This document shows positions 1 to 7,481 of a stretch of DNA of 64,000 nucleotides, piece after piece. The translations under genes were made by a program, and so were the position numbers. Within the stretch, counting starts at the first letter, position 1; every line of letters begins with the position of its first letter. Origin of the DNA: a virus; IMG/VR virus record IMGVR_UViG_3300009068_000001, positions 1-64,000 of that record, one strand, 5' to 3'. Below the pieces are notes generated by a model. The model was not told the DNA's origin. It made no database searches and was given only the letters and a program-made list of their open reading frames with translations.

Positions 1-2
1 GT

Positions 3-665
3 ACTCTTTATGACCGTGGTTATCGTATTCGATACGCCAACAAATTCAACAAGTCTAGCGATATACAGATAGTAATGCCGTGGATGAACAACCACCCATT
101 AATAACTATACATCCAGACAATACTAAAACATTATATTCACCAAGTACAGTCACAACACATTGGGGTGGTTCATGGACCCCATTACGTGCGTATAGTGTT
201 CGATTTACCATCTATAAATATACAGGCATTGAGGTTGTGCAACGCAACTATGCTTTTAAATTGTATGAACAAGATGCAAAGATAACTCCACCAAAAATAC
301 AAGGCTGTCGTAATTGTAGTCAAACTGGTTTTGTAGATGGTTGGTGTAATTCACTTGCTTGTTGGGATGTAGATAGTAAAACAAATAGTTGTCCTGCACA
401 TATGGAACTTAAACTATCAGAGGCAGAGATAGACCGTGGCAGACATATCCTGCCATGTGAACATGGAAGCCTTACAAGTCACGAAGTAAAGCGTGGTCAA
501 CAATGTTATTACTGTAATGGTACTAAAAAACGTGACTACGGAAGTAAACGAGTTTCTCTATCTTGGGATGGTTCGCCTATCAAGGTAGAGAATGGCAACA
601 TAGTAAGAAAACCACTAACCGATCTAGAAAGGATAGTAGCCGCTTATGCTGGACCTACATCTTAA
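3..665 (+). CDS. 5'-truncated Cys-rich protein, possible zinc-binding
   Basis: The reading frame is open back to the first bases of the window with no stop, so the gene very probably begins upstream. The first in-window ATG (75) lacks a good ribosome binding site. The visible 221 residues contain a CRNC...CNSLAC cluster and, about 80 residues later, a CEHG...CYYC cluster, a layout typical of two zinc knuckles. No enzyme motif is recognised. The end overlaps the next gene by 20 nt, so both probably belong to one plus-strand operon. Function unknown; nucleic-acid binding is only an inference from the paired Cys clusters. Confidence 0.6.
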   Translation, partial: TLYDRGYRIRYANKFNKSSDIQIVMPWMNNHPLITIHPDNTKTLYSPSTVTTHWGGSWTPLRAYSVRFTIYKYTGIEVVQRNYAFKLYEQDAKITPPKIQGCRNCSQTGFVDGWCNSLACWDVDSKTNSCPAHMELKLSEAEIDRGRHILPCEHGSLTSHEVKRGQQCYYCNGTKKRDYGSKRVSLSWDGSPIKVENGNIVRKPLTDLERIVAAYAGPTS

Positions 666-1146
666 GTACGATCCAAACATCTCAGTAGCATCACACACAA
701 CTGCAGGAACAACCGAACCTGTAGTAGCTGCTGATTTACTCAAAGGTGGACACATCCCGGAGAACTTAGTATTAATCTCCGAGATATCTACCAACTTCAG
801 AGATGCAGTCATTAACAGACTAGTAACAACTAGTGACGGTGACGATGCAGAACGAGTAGTACAACTACTCTCTGCAGCAATCTCTTCTACTCCTGATGAA
901 ATGGTTAGCACCATTAAAACATACAGCGAGTACCTTGCCCCGCTCTCATTTGCATGGGGCGAAACTGTTCTGGCTACACGTACAGTATTACGTAATAAGC
1001 CAGGCAACTCCGGGAACTTCTTAGCAACCATTGCTGATGCATTGAATAAGAAGATGAACAGTGAAATGTTCAAGTCCCTCATCATGAACAGCACAGCCAG
1101 TGCTGAGCAGGTAGTAGAGCTTGAAAAAGCTCAAGGCAAATACTAG
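646..1146 (+). CDS. hypothetical protein, 166 aa
   Basis: A soluble, mostly helical-looking protein with no membrane segment or known catalytic motif. The start ATG lies inside the end of the preceding gene and there is no strong Shine-Dalgarno sequence, so translation is probably coupled to the upstream gene. The middle part (about residues 90-130) alternates hydrophobic and basic residues and carries FAWGETVLATR. I do not recognise the family. The gene is followed by a CCAACACAAACAAA repeat and then the next start codon. Confidence 0.6.
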   Translation: MLDLHLKYDPNISVASHTTAGTTEPVVAADLLKGGHIPENLVLISEISTNFRDAVINRLVTTSDGDDAERVVQLLSAAISSTPDEMVSTIKTYSEYLAPLSFAWGETVLATRTVLRNKPGNSGNFLATIADALNKKMNSEMFKSLIMNSTASAEQVVELEKAQGKY

Positions 1147-1147
1147 C

Positions 1148-1161
1148 CCAACACAAACAAA
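1148..1161 (+). repeat. dispersed repeat CCAACACAAACAAA, copy 1
   Basis: Intergenic copy just downstream of the stop codon at 1146 and about 23 nt before the start at 1185. The same word occurs at 5270-5283 and 6904-6916, inverted at 8162-8173, and inside coding sequence at 2447-2460 and 4245-4258. Confidence 0.7.
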
Positions 1162-1184
1162 CCACACCCGAGAAAGGGTAACCA

Positions 1185-1481
1185 ATGTCCCAAGAGGATA
1201 AATTGGAAGTTGACGAATTACCGTCAAAAGAAGAAATACTACATGATATCAACGCATGTGGTAACTGTGGTATGAGAATCCAAGCACACCAAAAGTACTT
1301 GGAGATCTTCAACACCCGTCGTAAAAACTACGAGCATTACCACGAGTCATATCTTGGTTGCTACGAGTCTACAAGGGAAACCGGTCGAAGAGCAATCGTA
1401 GACCGTTGGCAAAAAAATATCAATTGGGATCAATATGATCTTGATGGTTCAGTTCGTATCTCAACCGGGTGGCAACTATAG
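1185..1481 (+). CDS. hypothetical protein, 98 aa, with CxxC
   Basis: Start supported by GAGAAAGGGTAACC upstream. The protein is charged and soluble. It has CGNCGMR near residues 26-32 and one further Cys in YLGCYE, which could make a small metal site, but no family is recognised. It sits directly before the gene-free structured stretch 1482-1736, so its mRNA probably reads into that structure. Confidence 0.6.
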   Translation: MSQEDKLEVDELPSKEEILHDINACGNCGMRIQAHQKYLEIFNTRRKNYEHYHESYLGCYESTRETGRRAIVDRWQKNINWDQYDLDGSVRISTGWQL

Positions 1482-1736
1482 GCTAACGACTAGAGGCGGG
1501 AGTTCTTTTGAACGAAAACCTCATTCCGTTAGTTAGTTAAACACCCAATGTTTGGTTGGCCAAGCCCACCTCAAGCATACTTGATAAATTCAAGACCCGA
1601 ATAATTTACATGGCTCACGCAGTTAGTAGTACAAAGTAACTAGTTGTATGCGAGATGAGAAGACAAGGTGCGATGCAATCCAGTCCCTGTACGCAACGGG
1701 GGTAGGCCAACCAAACACTAAGAGGAAGGCAAACCT
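1482..1736 (+). ncRNA. structured gene-free stretch, candidate non-coding or leader RNA
   Basis: No convincing reading frame is present on the plus strand. A perfect 13-bp inverted repeat (TGTTTGGTTGGCC at 1549-1561 and its complement at 1705-1717) could close a domain of about 169 nt. Inside it are smaller helices such as CTTGA/TCAAG (1580-1584 with 1590-1594), GCATAC/GTATGC (1575-1580 with 1646-1651) and AGTTA/TAACT (1621-1625 with 1637-1641). A separate 5' domain is closed by CTAACG/CGTTAG (1483-1488 with 1527-1532) and contains GTTC-TTTT-GAAC (1502-1513). The 3' end runs into the ribosome binding site of the gene at 1737, so it could be a 5' leader, a processed RNA, or both. I cannot match it to a known riboswitch, tRNA or tmRNA. 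Confidence 0.45.
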
Positions 1737-1973
1737 ATGTGTCACGAATGTGACGACGAAGGGATCGAACCTCAAGAGTTTACTCTTGACATGATTCCAG
1801 AAGAAGAGCGAGAAGAGTTCTTGGACTATGCAATTGATAAGTTCAAGAAAGTCATGGACAAAGCAAGTAAACATGACATATTGTTTGAGCTAATAACAGA
1901 ATGGCCTGCACAAAAGCAAGCCATGTTCACTTTCGCCACCATAATGGAAGACAGACTTCTAGGTGACGATTAA
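1737..1973 (+). CDS. hypothetical acidic protein, 78 aa, N-terminal CxxC
   Basis: Preceded by AAGAGGAAGG, a good ribosome binding site. The protein starts MCHECDDEG, putting a CxxC at the very N-terminus, followed by an acidic helical body. It is the first gene after the structured stretch 1482-1736 and lies 23 nt before the AAA+ ATPase, so it is probably co-transcribed with it. Family unknown. Confidence 0.6.
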   Translation: MCHECDDEGIEPQEFTLDMIPEEEREEFLDYAIDKFKKVMDKASKHDILFELITEWPAQKQAMFTFATIMEDRLLGDD

Positions 1974-1996
1974 ACCAAACAAGAGAAAGGTAACAA

Positions 1997-3406
1997 ATGG
2001 ACATAGCAATGTTCACTGAGTCATACAGTGAGGATCTTGATGGCAAGCGTCGTCAAGTTCTTCTTGTTCCACACGATAATAATATGCGTGTGTACTCTCG
2101 GTTAACGGATGGAACAAAGGGCCCCCACAATAAGTGGGAGGAAACTACTCTAACCGAACTGACAACTGAGATCTTTGACGAAGAGATATTGACACGCAGC
2201 CCTGTTGGTGTATATGTTACACCCGCAGATGAACGTGCAATTACTTCCAAGGGATACTCACCAGTGTTGGGCACCAAGGCATGCGACAAGCATTCCAAGG
2301 CTGACCTACCAGAAGATAAAACACCGGCAGTAGAAGTCATTTGTGGCCTCTACGAAAAAGTAAGTATAGGAGATGACTCATTGGAAACATACGTAACAGA
2401 TAACCGTGCTTCAACTAGCACGACAGTTCCATTGGTAGTTACTGTTCCAACACAAACAAACGAGGACGCTGCACCTGTTCAACAGTCCGCATCTCCATCG
2501 TTTGCTGTGTCATTAGCAACAGTTCCTCCAATTGAACTAGCTGAACGTTACATCCACCGTAAAGTCTATGGAGTTCAAGACTTCAAGACTTTTGATAAGG
2601 CTCGCAAGAACCATATCAATGTTCTTATCTACGGCCCAACAGGTCCAGGTAAGACTACAGCTGTTGAAGCGTGGGCCGCAGAACGTGGTCTTCGCATGGC
2701 AACAGTATCGGGTAACGCATCTATGGAATCTCGCCAATTATTCGGTGGCTTTATTCCTGACGGTGTTGGTGGCTATGGGTGGATTGATGGCCCAGTCACT
2801 GACGTAGTTCGCAACGGTGGTGTTCTATTGCTGGACGAGATGAACTTCATCAGTCCTAAAATCTACACCACTTTATATCCACTAACCGATGGTCGTCGTG
2901 CCATCACGCTATTGGACCACATGGGTGAAACAATTGTGGCTCACAAAGACTTAACAATCTTTGCAACCATGAACCCAGATTACATCGGCACCACACCGCT
3001 CAACTTTGCTATGCGTAACCGCTTTGACATTCAACTGTCATGGGATTACGATGACAACGTAGAGTCTCAACTGATTACATCTAAATCTTTGCTTCTTCTA
3101 GTAAAGCAATTGCGTGCTGAAGCAGCCAAGGGTCAGTATGAAACACCTATCTCAACTAACATGCTCATGGAAATCGAAGACTTCATCAAGGATGAAGATC
3201 TCGGCTATGTGTTTGCAGTTGAAAACTTCATTGCTCACTTCTCAGCAGACGAGCAAGCATCAGTGCGTTTGGTATTCCAGACACACGAATACAACATCAA
3301 GACTGACTTTGGTATCGAAATACCAGTTGAGTTAGAGAAGGAAGCAGATGTTGATATCGATACTCAGCTAGCACAGTGGGTATCAGCACAGTCCACCACA
3401 GTCTAA
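1997..3406 (+). CDS. MoxR/CbbQ/CobS-type AAA+ ATPase
   Basis: An ATP-dependent remodelling ATPase, 469 aa. The first 170 residues are a non-conserved, partly Thr/Pro-rich arm. The AAA+ core begins near residue 180: Walker A GPTGPGKT at 213-220, Walker B VLLLDE at 276-281, sensor 1 FATMNP around 323-328, and FAMRNRF with an arginine-finger-like Arg around 340-342. This fits the dynein-related/MoxR class (AAA_5), which also holds CbbQ, NorQ and CobS. Members usually work with a VWA-domain partner, and exactly such a gene follows 9 nt downstream. The ribosome binding site AGAAAGG supports the start. The client protein cannot be read from sequence; cobaltochelatase, Rubisco-activase-like or general chaperone roles are all possible in this family. 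Confidence 0.9.
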   Translation: MDIAMFTESYSEDLDGKRRQVLLVPHDNNMRVYSRLTDGTKGPHNKWEETTLTELTTEIFDEEILTRSPVGVYVTPADERAITSKGYSPVLGTKACDKHSKADLPEDKTPAVEVICGLYEKVSIGDDSLETYVTDNRASTSTTVPLVVTVPTQTNEDAAPVQQSASPSFAVSLATVPPIELAERYIHRKVYGVQDFKTFDKARKNHINVLIYGPTGPGKTTAVEAWAAERGLRMATVSGNASMESRQLFGGFIPDGVGGYGWIDGPVTDVVRNGGVLLLDEMNFISPKIYTTLYPLTDGRRAITLLDHMGETIVAHKDLTIFATMNPDYIGTTPLNFAMRNRFDIQLSWDYDDNVESQLITSKSLLLLVKQLRAEAAKGQYETPISTNMLMEIEDFIKDEDLGYVFAVENFIAHFSADEQASVRLVFQTHEYNIKTDFGIEIPVELEKEADVDIDTQLAQWVSAQSTTV

Positions 3407-3415
3407 GGAGGTTAT

Positions 3416-5269
3416 ATGTTTCAAGAAGACCTAAATGAACAGTGGTATATGAAAGAGAAAGATGAGGAAACACAGCTACGTGCTGTAAGACTCAATGCTC
3501 TCTGTCGTGTGTACGAACAAGCTGACCGTGTTCTCTCTGGAGACCCGGTCATTATTAATGTAGTAGAGGATGGTCCAGCACCTGCGTGGTCTGACGGTCA
3601 ATCTATTACCTTTAATGCTAGTGAGATTGAGGAGATGGATCTTGAGACACTAACTCAAGTCAATGGCCTGAACTATCACGAGCTTGCTCATCATTTGTAC
3701 ACACCTCGTAAAGGTACTACGTTCATCAAGTGGGTTATGGAGAATGACTATCTTGAGTCTGCAAACATGTTGGAAGACCAACGTATCGAGACTTTGTTAG
3801 TTGCTCGCTATCCATCCATTGCACCGTATCTAACAGCCACAGTTGCTAGGTGGTTGTCAAGCACACCCGAAGAGGCTATAGGTAACTATATGCTAGTGCG
3901 TGGTCGTAGATACTTACCAATTGAAATCAGACAAGCATTCAGAGATATGTTTGCTAAGCCTGAACTCGTGCCAGTCATTGCAGATATTGTAGATCAATAT
4001 CGTGTGCTGGCATTCCCACGTGACTATGCCAAAGGTCAAGAGCTAATCAAACGTTGGAACGATGAGGTACTAGGAAAGCTAGACTTCCCTAAGATGCCTC
4101 AAGGTCCTAACGGATGTAGCTCACGTGATCCTGTAGGTAAAGGTCGTCCCGAACCTGGTAAGGCACAGGAGAGAGATGCACAACGTGCTACCGGTATGGG
4201 TAACGCTGAGTCTACAAGTATGCAGGCTAAGCCTAATCCAACTACCAACACAAACAAACCACCGCAACCACGCACAGCTGAAGAAGCTCTAGCAATTAGA
4301 GAGCAAGCACAGCAATCAGAACAAGGACAAGAACCTGGTGGATTACAACCTGGTACAGGTCATGTAGAAAGCGTAGGTGGAATACCTAACAACGTACAAG
4401 AACTGCTTGAGGATACCATCCAATCAGTGTTAGAACGTAAAGACGTTCAACAGGATGTTAAGACGAAGCAAAAAGTAATTGTAGGTGGCGATGGTAAGCA
4501 CGATGATGTAGTCAAGAAAGGCAAGTTCGATATAACTACCGTACCTGCTGAATCTATGGTGCTTTATCGTAAGTTTGCACGTGAACTACAACGTTTGCGT
4601 GATGACTGTGAACCTGCGTGGCATCGTGAAGAAGCCAGCGGTAAACTCAATGTTCAACGTGCAATTAGAGGCTGTGAGATTGATCAAGCCTTTGATCGTT
4701 GGGATGAGGGTAACGATGGTGCTGATGTAGAAGCCGTAATCATGGTGGATAGGTCAGGATCTATGTCTGGGGGACGAAATGATATGCATGCATCAATTGC
4801 ATGTTGGACTATCAAACGTGCTCTAGAACAAATCGGTGCACCGGTTACGGTGTACGCATTCGATGATAAGGCTGAGCTAGCTTATGGTCGTAATGAAATG
4901 GCAAGTAGAACACAATACAAGTTCATATATGGCAATGGTGGAACTAATCCATACTCCACATTGCTTGCTGCCGAACAGCTACTCATGTCTTCTCGTAAGA
5001 AAAACAAGATGCTGTTCATGATTACCGATGGTGCGTTTGATGAACATAAGAATGATGAAATCATTCAACGCATATCAAAGCGTGGCATCTTAACAGTCAT
5101 GACTTTAATCATGAGTGATAGAGACATGGAATACTACGAAGATCGTGGTATGGAAGAGAAAACTTGGCGACATGGTACTGAAGTCTATGGCCGTATTAAA
5201 ACAGCCAAAGACTTACTACCATTTGCTAAGTCTGTAGTAACCGGCGCCATCAAAAAACGTGGGCGCTAA
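3416..5269 (+). CDS. VWA-domain protein with N-terminal HExxH zincin-like motif
   Basis: A 617-aa partner for the MoxR-type ATPase, with a near-perfect AAGGAGG ribosome binding site. Residues 88-92 read HELAH, an HExxH zinc-metallopeptidase signature, in an N-terminal region resembling the putative metallopeptidase part of DUF2201-type proteins. Residues about 230-330 are a low-complexity Pro/Gln/Glu linker. The C-terminal third is a VWA domain with the MIDAS motif DRSGS (445-449), a downstream GGTNP Thr and MITDG. CobT and ViaA-type proteins share the VWA but not obviously the HExxH. The order ATPase-VWA is the standard arrangement of MoxR/VWA pairs. Proteolytic activity is an inference from the motif only. 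Confidence 0.85.
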   Translation: MFQEDLNEQWYMKEKDEETQLRAVRLNALCRVYEQADRVLSGDPVIINVVEDGPAPAWSDGQSITFNASEIEEMDLETLTQVNGLNYHELAHHLYTPRKGTTFIKWVMENDYLESANMLEDQRIETLLVARYPSIAPYLTATVARWLSSTPEEAIGNYMLVRGRRYLPIEIRQAFRDMFAKPELVPVIADIVDQYRVLAFPRDYAKGQELIKRWNDEVLGKLDFPKMPQGPNGCSSRDPVGKGRPEPGKAQERDAQRATGMGNAESTSMQAKPNPTTNTNKPPQPRTAEEALAIREQAQQSEQGQEPGGLQPGTGHVESVGGIPNNVQELLEDTIQSVLERKDVQQDVKTKQKVIVGGDGKHDDVVKKGKFDITTVPAESMVLYRKFARELQRLRDDCEPAWHREEASGKLNVQRAIRGCEIDQAFDRWDEGNDGADVEAVIMVDRSGSMSGGRNDMHASIACWTIKRALEQIGAPVTVYAFDDKAELAYGRNEMASRTQYKFIYGNGGTNPYSTLLAAEQLLMSSRKKNKMLFMITDGAFDEHKNDEIIQRISKRGILTVMTLIMSDRDMEYYEDRGMEEKTWRHGTEVYGRIKTAKDLLPFAKSVVTGAIKKRGR

Positions 5270-5283
5270 CCAACACAAACAAA
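5270..5283 (+). repeat. dispersed repeat CCAACACAAACAAA, copy 2
   Basis: Begins at the last base of the VWA gene's stop codon and runs straight into the ribosome binding site (AAAGGAGAG) of the gene at 5293. Confidence 0.7.
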
Positions 5284-5292
5284 GGAGAGCAA

Positions 5293-5484
5293 ATGCACGT
5301 CATATTCGACAGTCTCACTGAGACTTTGATAGGTCCCTTCAATGATTACGAGAGCGCCCAGATGTGGCTCTTGTATGCATCAGATGAAATAGCAGATGGT
5401 GGGGCTAACCTCACTATCGAATCTATCTCTGAACCAGAAGAATGGGCACAAGATAACCAAATCACAATGTCGGCACTAGTATGA
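5293..5484 (+). CDS. hypothetical small protein, 63 aa
   Basis: Strong AAAGGAGAG ribosome binding site. A small acidic protein that begins MHVIFDSLTETLIGPFNDYE, a pattern seen in many short phage proteins that form a compact alpha/beta fold. No motif gives a function. Its stop codon overlaps the start of the next gene (ATGA), indicating translational coupling. Confidence 0.6.
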   Translation: MHVIFDSLTETLIGPFNDYESAQMWLLYASDEIADGGANLTIESISEPEEWAQDNQITMSALV

Positions 5485-5615
5485 ACGCCGATGTTGTAGA
5501 TATTACAGCGTGGCGCAACAGAATCAAAGTACGTAAGCTTTTGTTAGACTATGAAGCTGATGACTTGATACCCATGATATTAGGTAATCATGGCCAAGAA
5601 GAAGAAGAAAGATAA
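5481..5615 (+). CDS. hypothetical small protein, 44 aa
   Basis: A short frame whose ATG overlaps the previous stop as ATGA and whose end overlaps the next gene's start by 26 nt. It starts MNADVVDITAWRNRIKVRKL and ends in an acidic GQEEEER tail that is read from the same bases as the poly-Lys start of the following gene. Tight coupling on both sides and the lack of any other gene for these bases support it. Function unknown. Confidence 0.5.
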   Translation: MNADVVDITAWRNRIKVRKLLLDYEADDLIPMILGNHGQEEEER

Positions 5616-5778
5616 AAGCACCGTAACTCCATACGGAACACATACGTTCAAAAAAACAAAAACAAGAGCTGGTGGTTCCTTTATGAGAGTAGGTGGCAGA
5701 CGCAGAGTTCGTAGAGACAGATTAACAGCGGGTAAGTTCCCCGTAGTAACTACGCACATAAATAACAAGGAGGAGTAA
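5590..5778 (+). CDS. very basic small protein, 62 aa
   Basis: Starts MAKKKKKDKST and is rich in Lys and Arg throughout (for example GGRRRVRRDRLT), which suggests nucleic-acid or ribosome binding, but no fold is recognised. No good ribosome binding site precedes it, so it probably relies on coupling to the overlapping 44-aa gene. Its stop overlaps the next start (TAATG). Confidence 0.55.
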   Translation: MAKKKKKDKSTVTPYGTHTFKKTKTRAGGSFMRVGGRRRVRRDRLTAGKFPVVTTHINNKEE

Positions 5779-6242
5779 TGGTTAACACATTCCTACCATG
5801 GCCAGATGAACAGAAAACAGCTAAATCCTTAGACAATAAGAGACTAGGTAAGCAACGTGTTGAAGCATTGCAAATACTTAGGGCCAACTTAGGTCTAACT
5901 AAGGGATGGCGCAATCACCCAGCAGCAGTTATGTGGCGTGGGCATGAAGGTGCTCTTGCTCAATATATCTGTGCAATGTGTGACGAATGGGAAGCACGTG
6001 GGTATACAGACAATGTGCGTGCCCAAGTACTAGAGTTGTGGAAGACTAATAACTTCCCCGACTCTTCGTTTAATCCACCCTGGTGGTGGGGTAAGCGACA
6101 GTTTCATCGTTCCCACAAATCTAATCTAAAGCGCAAAGATCCTGATTACTACAGTTTCAATGTGCCAGACGATCTGCCATACCGATGGCCTACACCAGAC
6201 GGTACCTTCCGTACAACAGTTAAAAAGGAGAAAAAGATATGA
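5778..6242 (+). CDS. pyrimidine dimer DNA glycosylase family (MSMEG_6728-like)
   Basis: Predicted to cut the glycosyl bond at UV-induced pyrimidine dimers and so repair phage DNA. Matching family hallmarks at 154 aa: N-terminal TFLPWPDE, the block LDNKRLGKQRVEALQIL (about residues 18-34), GWRNHPA...MWRGHE, the tryptophan-rich PPWWWGKRQFHRSH, and a final PDDLPYRWP. Full-length cellular members in Actinobacteria carry the same series of motifs, so the protein looks intact. GGAGGAGTAATG gives a good ribosome binding site overlapping the previous stop. Sunlit-water hosts would make such a repair gene useful, which is inference. Confidence 0.8.
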   Translation: MVNTFLPWPDEQKTAKSLDNKRLGKQRVEALQILRANLGLTKGWRNHPAAVMWRGHEGALAQYICAMCDEWEARGYTDNVRAQVLELWKTNNFPDSSFNPPWWWGKRQFHRSHKSNLKRKDPDYYSFNVPDDLPYRWPTPDGTFRTTVKKEKKI

Positions 6243-6721
6243 TAGTGACACGCAAACAAGCCTGTGAATTAATCGCAGAGTCACTTAACAATGACATCGA
6301 GTTAACCGGTGAGAAACTGGAAGCAGTTATCTTAGCAGTTAACTCAGACCTACAAGTGCGTGACTGGCTTATGGGTCTACCTAACAGATGGTCGTTAGAT
6401 GAGGGAATCAAGTTCATGCAGTACATGTGTGTACATTCTCCCACTGAAGATCTAGTGCCATTTGTAACGTTGCAAGCTCTTTACTACTATGAGCTAGGCG
6501 ACACAGAAAAATCAACCAGTCTATTGAACTACGCACTACGCCTTGATAAAGAATACTCATTAGCACTGTTGTTGTTAAGAGTATTCAATGCAGGGTGGCC
6601 AGTTGAACAGTTCAAGGTAATGCGTAACGAACTCGATCCTAAGATCCTTGAGAATTGTTACGGACCAGAAGGGGCAACAACCATCAAAGAGAATGGAGAG
6701 CTACAGTATGTCAATGTATAA
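6239..6721 (+). CDS. DUF4192-like protein
   Basis: The C-terminal half (about residues 75-125) has the pattern of DUF4192 proteins, common in Actinobacteria and their phages: a helix-rich ALYYYELGDTEKSTSLLNYA segment followed by LRLDKEYSLALLLLRVFNAGWP. The N-terminal part is shorter than in most cellular members. Biochemical role of the family is unknown. The start overlaps the upstream stop as ATGA, and AAAAAGGAGAAAAAG provides the ribosome binding site. Confidence 0.65.
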   Translation: MIVTRKQACELIAESLNNDIELTGEKLEAVILAVNSDLQVRDWLMGLPNRWSLDEGIKFMQYMCVHSPTEDLVPFVTLQALYYYELGDTEKSTSLLNYALRLDKEYSLALLLLRVFNAGWPVEQFKVMRNELDPKILENCYGPEGATTIKENGELQYVNV

Positions 6722-6902
6722 AGTAACAATACACGATCATATAATCTATGACTATATGATTGAAGCAGATAGCGTACAGGAAGCTATAGACAAAGCAGAG
6801 GACACCATCACCAATGATGAGTCTCACCTATGGCTAGAGGATGAGCAGGCTGGTTGGACAGAGATCGGATCCGTGTATAACGAAGACGGCGAAGAGATTT
6901 GA
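6708..6902 (+). CDS. small protein, 64 aa, DpnD/PcfM-like pattern
   Basis: I chose the ATG at 6708 because GGAGAG sits just before it and because the in-frame ATG at 6648 would overlap the previous gene by over 70 nt. The chosen start overlaps by 14 nt. The protein begins MSMYKVTIHDHI and continues EADSVQEAIDKAEDTI, a beta strand then helix layout seen in short DpnD/PcfM-like proteins. The protein at 7904 has the same layout, so the two may be distant paralogues. Function unknown. Confidence 0.6.
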   Translation: MSMYKVTIHDHIIYDYMIEADSVQEAIDKAEDTITNDESHLWLEDEQAGWTEIGSVYNEDGEEI

Positions 6903-6903
6903 C

Positions 6904-6916
6904 CCAACACAAACAA
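6904..6916 (+). repeat. dispersed repeat CCAACACAAACAA, copy 3
   Basis: Located 2 nt after the stop codon of the 64-aa gene and about 35 nt before the favoured start at 6951, again in the short space between two small plus-strand genes. Confidence 0.7.
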
Positions 6917-6950
6917 TCCCGCTAGAATGGAATATGACGAGAGGGGATAT

Positions 6951-7139
6951 ATGGAGTACGACCTACGTGTAACGTTCAGAGTCAAGCTCAAGAAATGGAG
7001 AGTAGACGACCAAAGTGATCCAACCAACAGGGAGTGGAGCTTAAAAGTCTACGATAGGAATCTAGGTGAATGGATTCACATCAACCATCTTAATAGACCT
7101 GGTGAGGAAGCTTATCTAGAATCAGTACAAGAAATGTAA
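6951..7139 (+). CDS. hypothetical small protein, 62 aa
   Basis: The ATG at 6951 is preceded by GAGAGGGGATAT and begins MEYDLRVTFRVKLKKW; the in-frame ATG at 6927 would add eight residues but has no ribosome binding site. The body is amphipathic and charged with no known motif. A GC-rich hairpin at 7141-7163 begins immediately after its stop codon, so it is the last gene before a probable transcription end. Confidence 0.5.
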   Translation: MEYDLRVTFRVKLKKWRVDDQSDPTNREWSLKVYDRNLGEWIHINHLNRPGEEAYLESVQEM

Positions 7140-7140
7140 A

Positions 7141-7163
7141 GCCCCGGGGCGCAATCCCGGGGC
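7141..7163 (+). terminator. GC-rich hairpin, probable terminator
   Basis: Perfect 8-bp stem GCCCCGGG / CCCGGGGC with a 7-nt loop, directly after the stop codon at 7139. There is no run of T after it, so it may need Rho or act as a processing or pausing site, as is common in actinobacterial genomes. Confidence 0.6.
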
Positions 7164-7225
7164 CTTGAGGGTGTGAACTCTGTTCTTTAAGAGCTAACAC
7201 CTGTAGCATACACCAAGAAGGAGAA

Positions 7226-7471
7226 ATGAACACAATGCTGTTCTCACAACTTAATATAAAGACCAAAGAGATAAGGAAACTTGTCTCTGCCCTGGAAACA
7301 GCTGGCCTGACGGTCACGATAACTCCAGGTAAACACCATGTAAAAGTGGTTAACCCCGAGACAAAGAAAGTGGTCTTCTTTGGACCGCAATCCTTAGGGG
7401 ATCGAAGAGCCGGTAAGAACATCCTGCGTGATCTAAAGCATGTAGGTTTCAACCAAGATATAAATCTATAA
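7226..7471 (+). CDS. HicA-like small protein
   Basis: An 81-aa protein with the layout of HicA-type mRNA interferases: N-terminal helix EIRKLVSALETAGLTV, then TPGKHHVKVVNPE holding the His that would be catalytic, then a C-terminal helix GDRRAGKNILRDLKHVGF. AAGGAGAAATG gives a strong start. No HicB antitoxin is visible: the next gene does not have HicB features. Without it, this may be a host mRNA-targeting protein or simply use the same double-stranded-RNA-binding fold. Family assignment is moderate, function inferred. Confidence 0.55.
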   Translation: MNTMLFSQLNIKTKEIRKLVSALETAGLTVTITPGKHHVKVVNPETKKVVFFGPQSLGDRRAGKNILRDLKHVGFNQDINL

Positions 7472-7481
7472 GGAGAAACAA

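Noticed and set aside
1482-1736. Group I intron or cobalamin riboswitch
   Set aside because: ACGACTAGA near 1486 and a later CAGTCC resemble intron P7 halves, and the phage uses B12. But the P/Q elements, a guanosine site in the right place, matching exon halves and the riboswitch box are not found.
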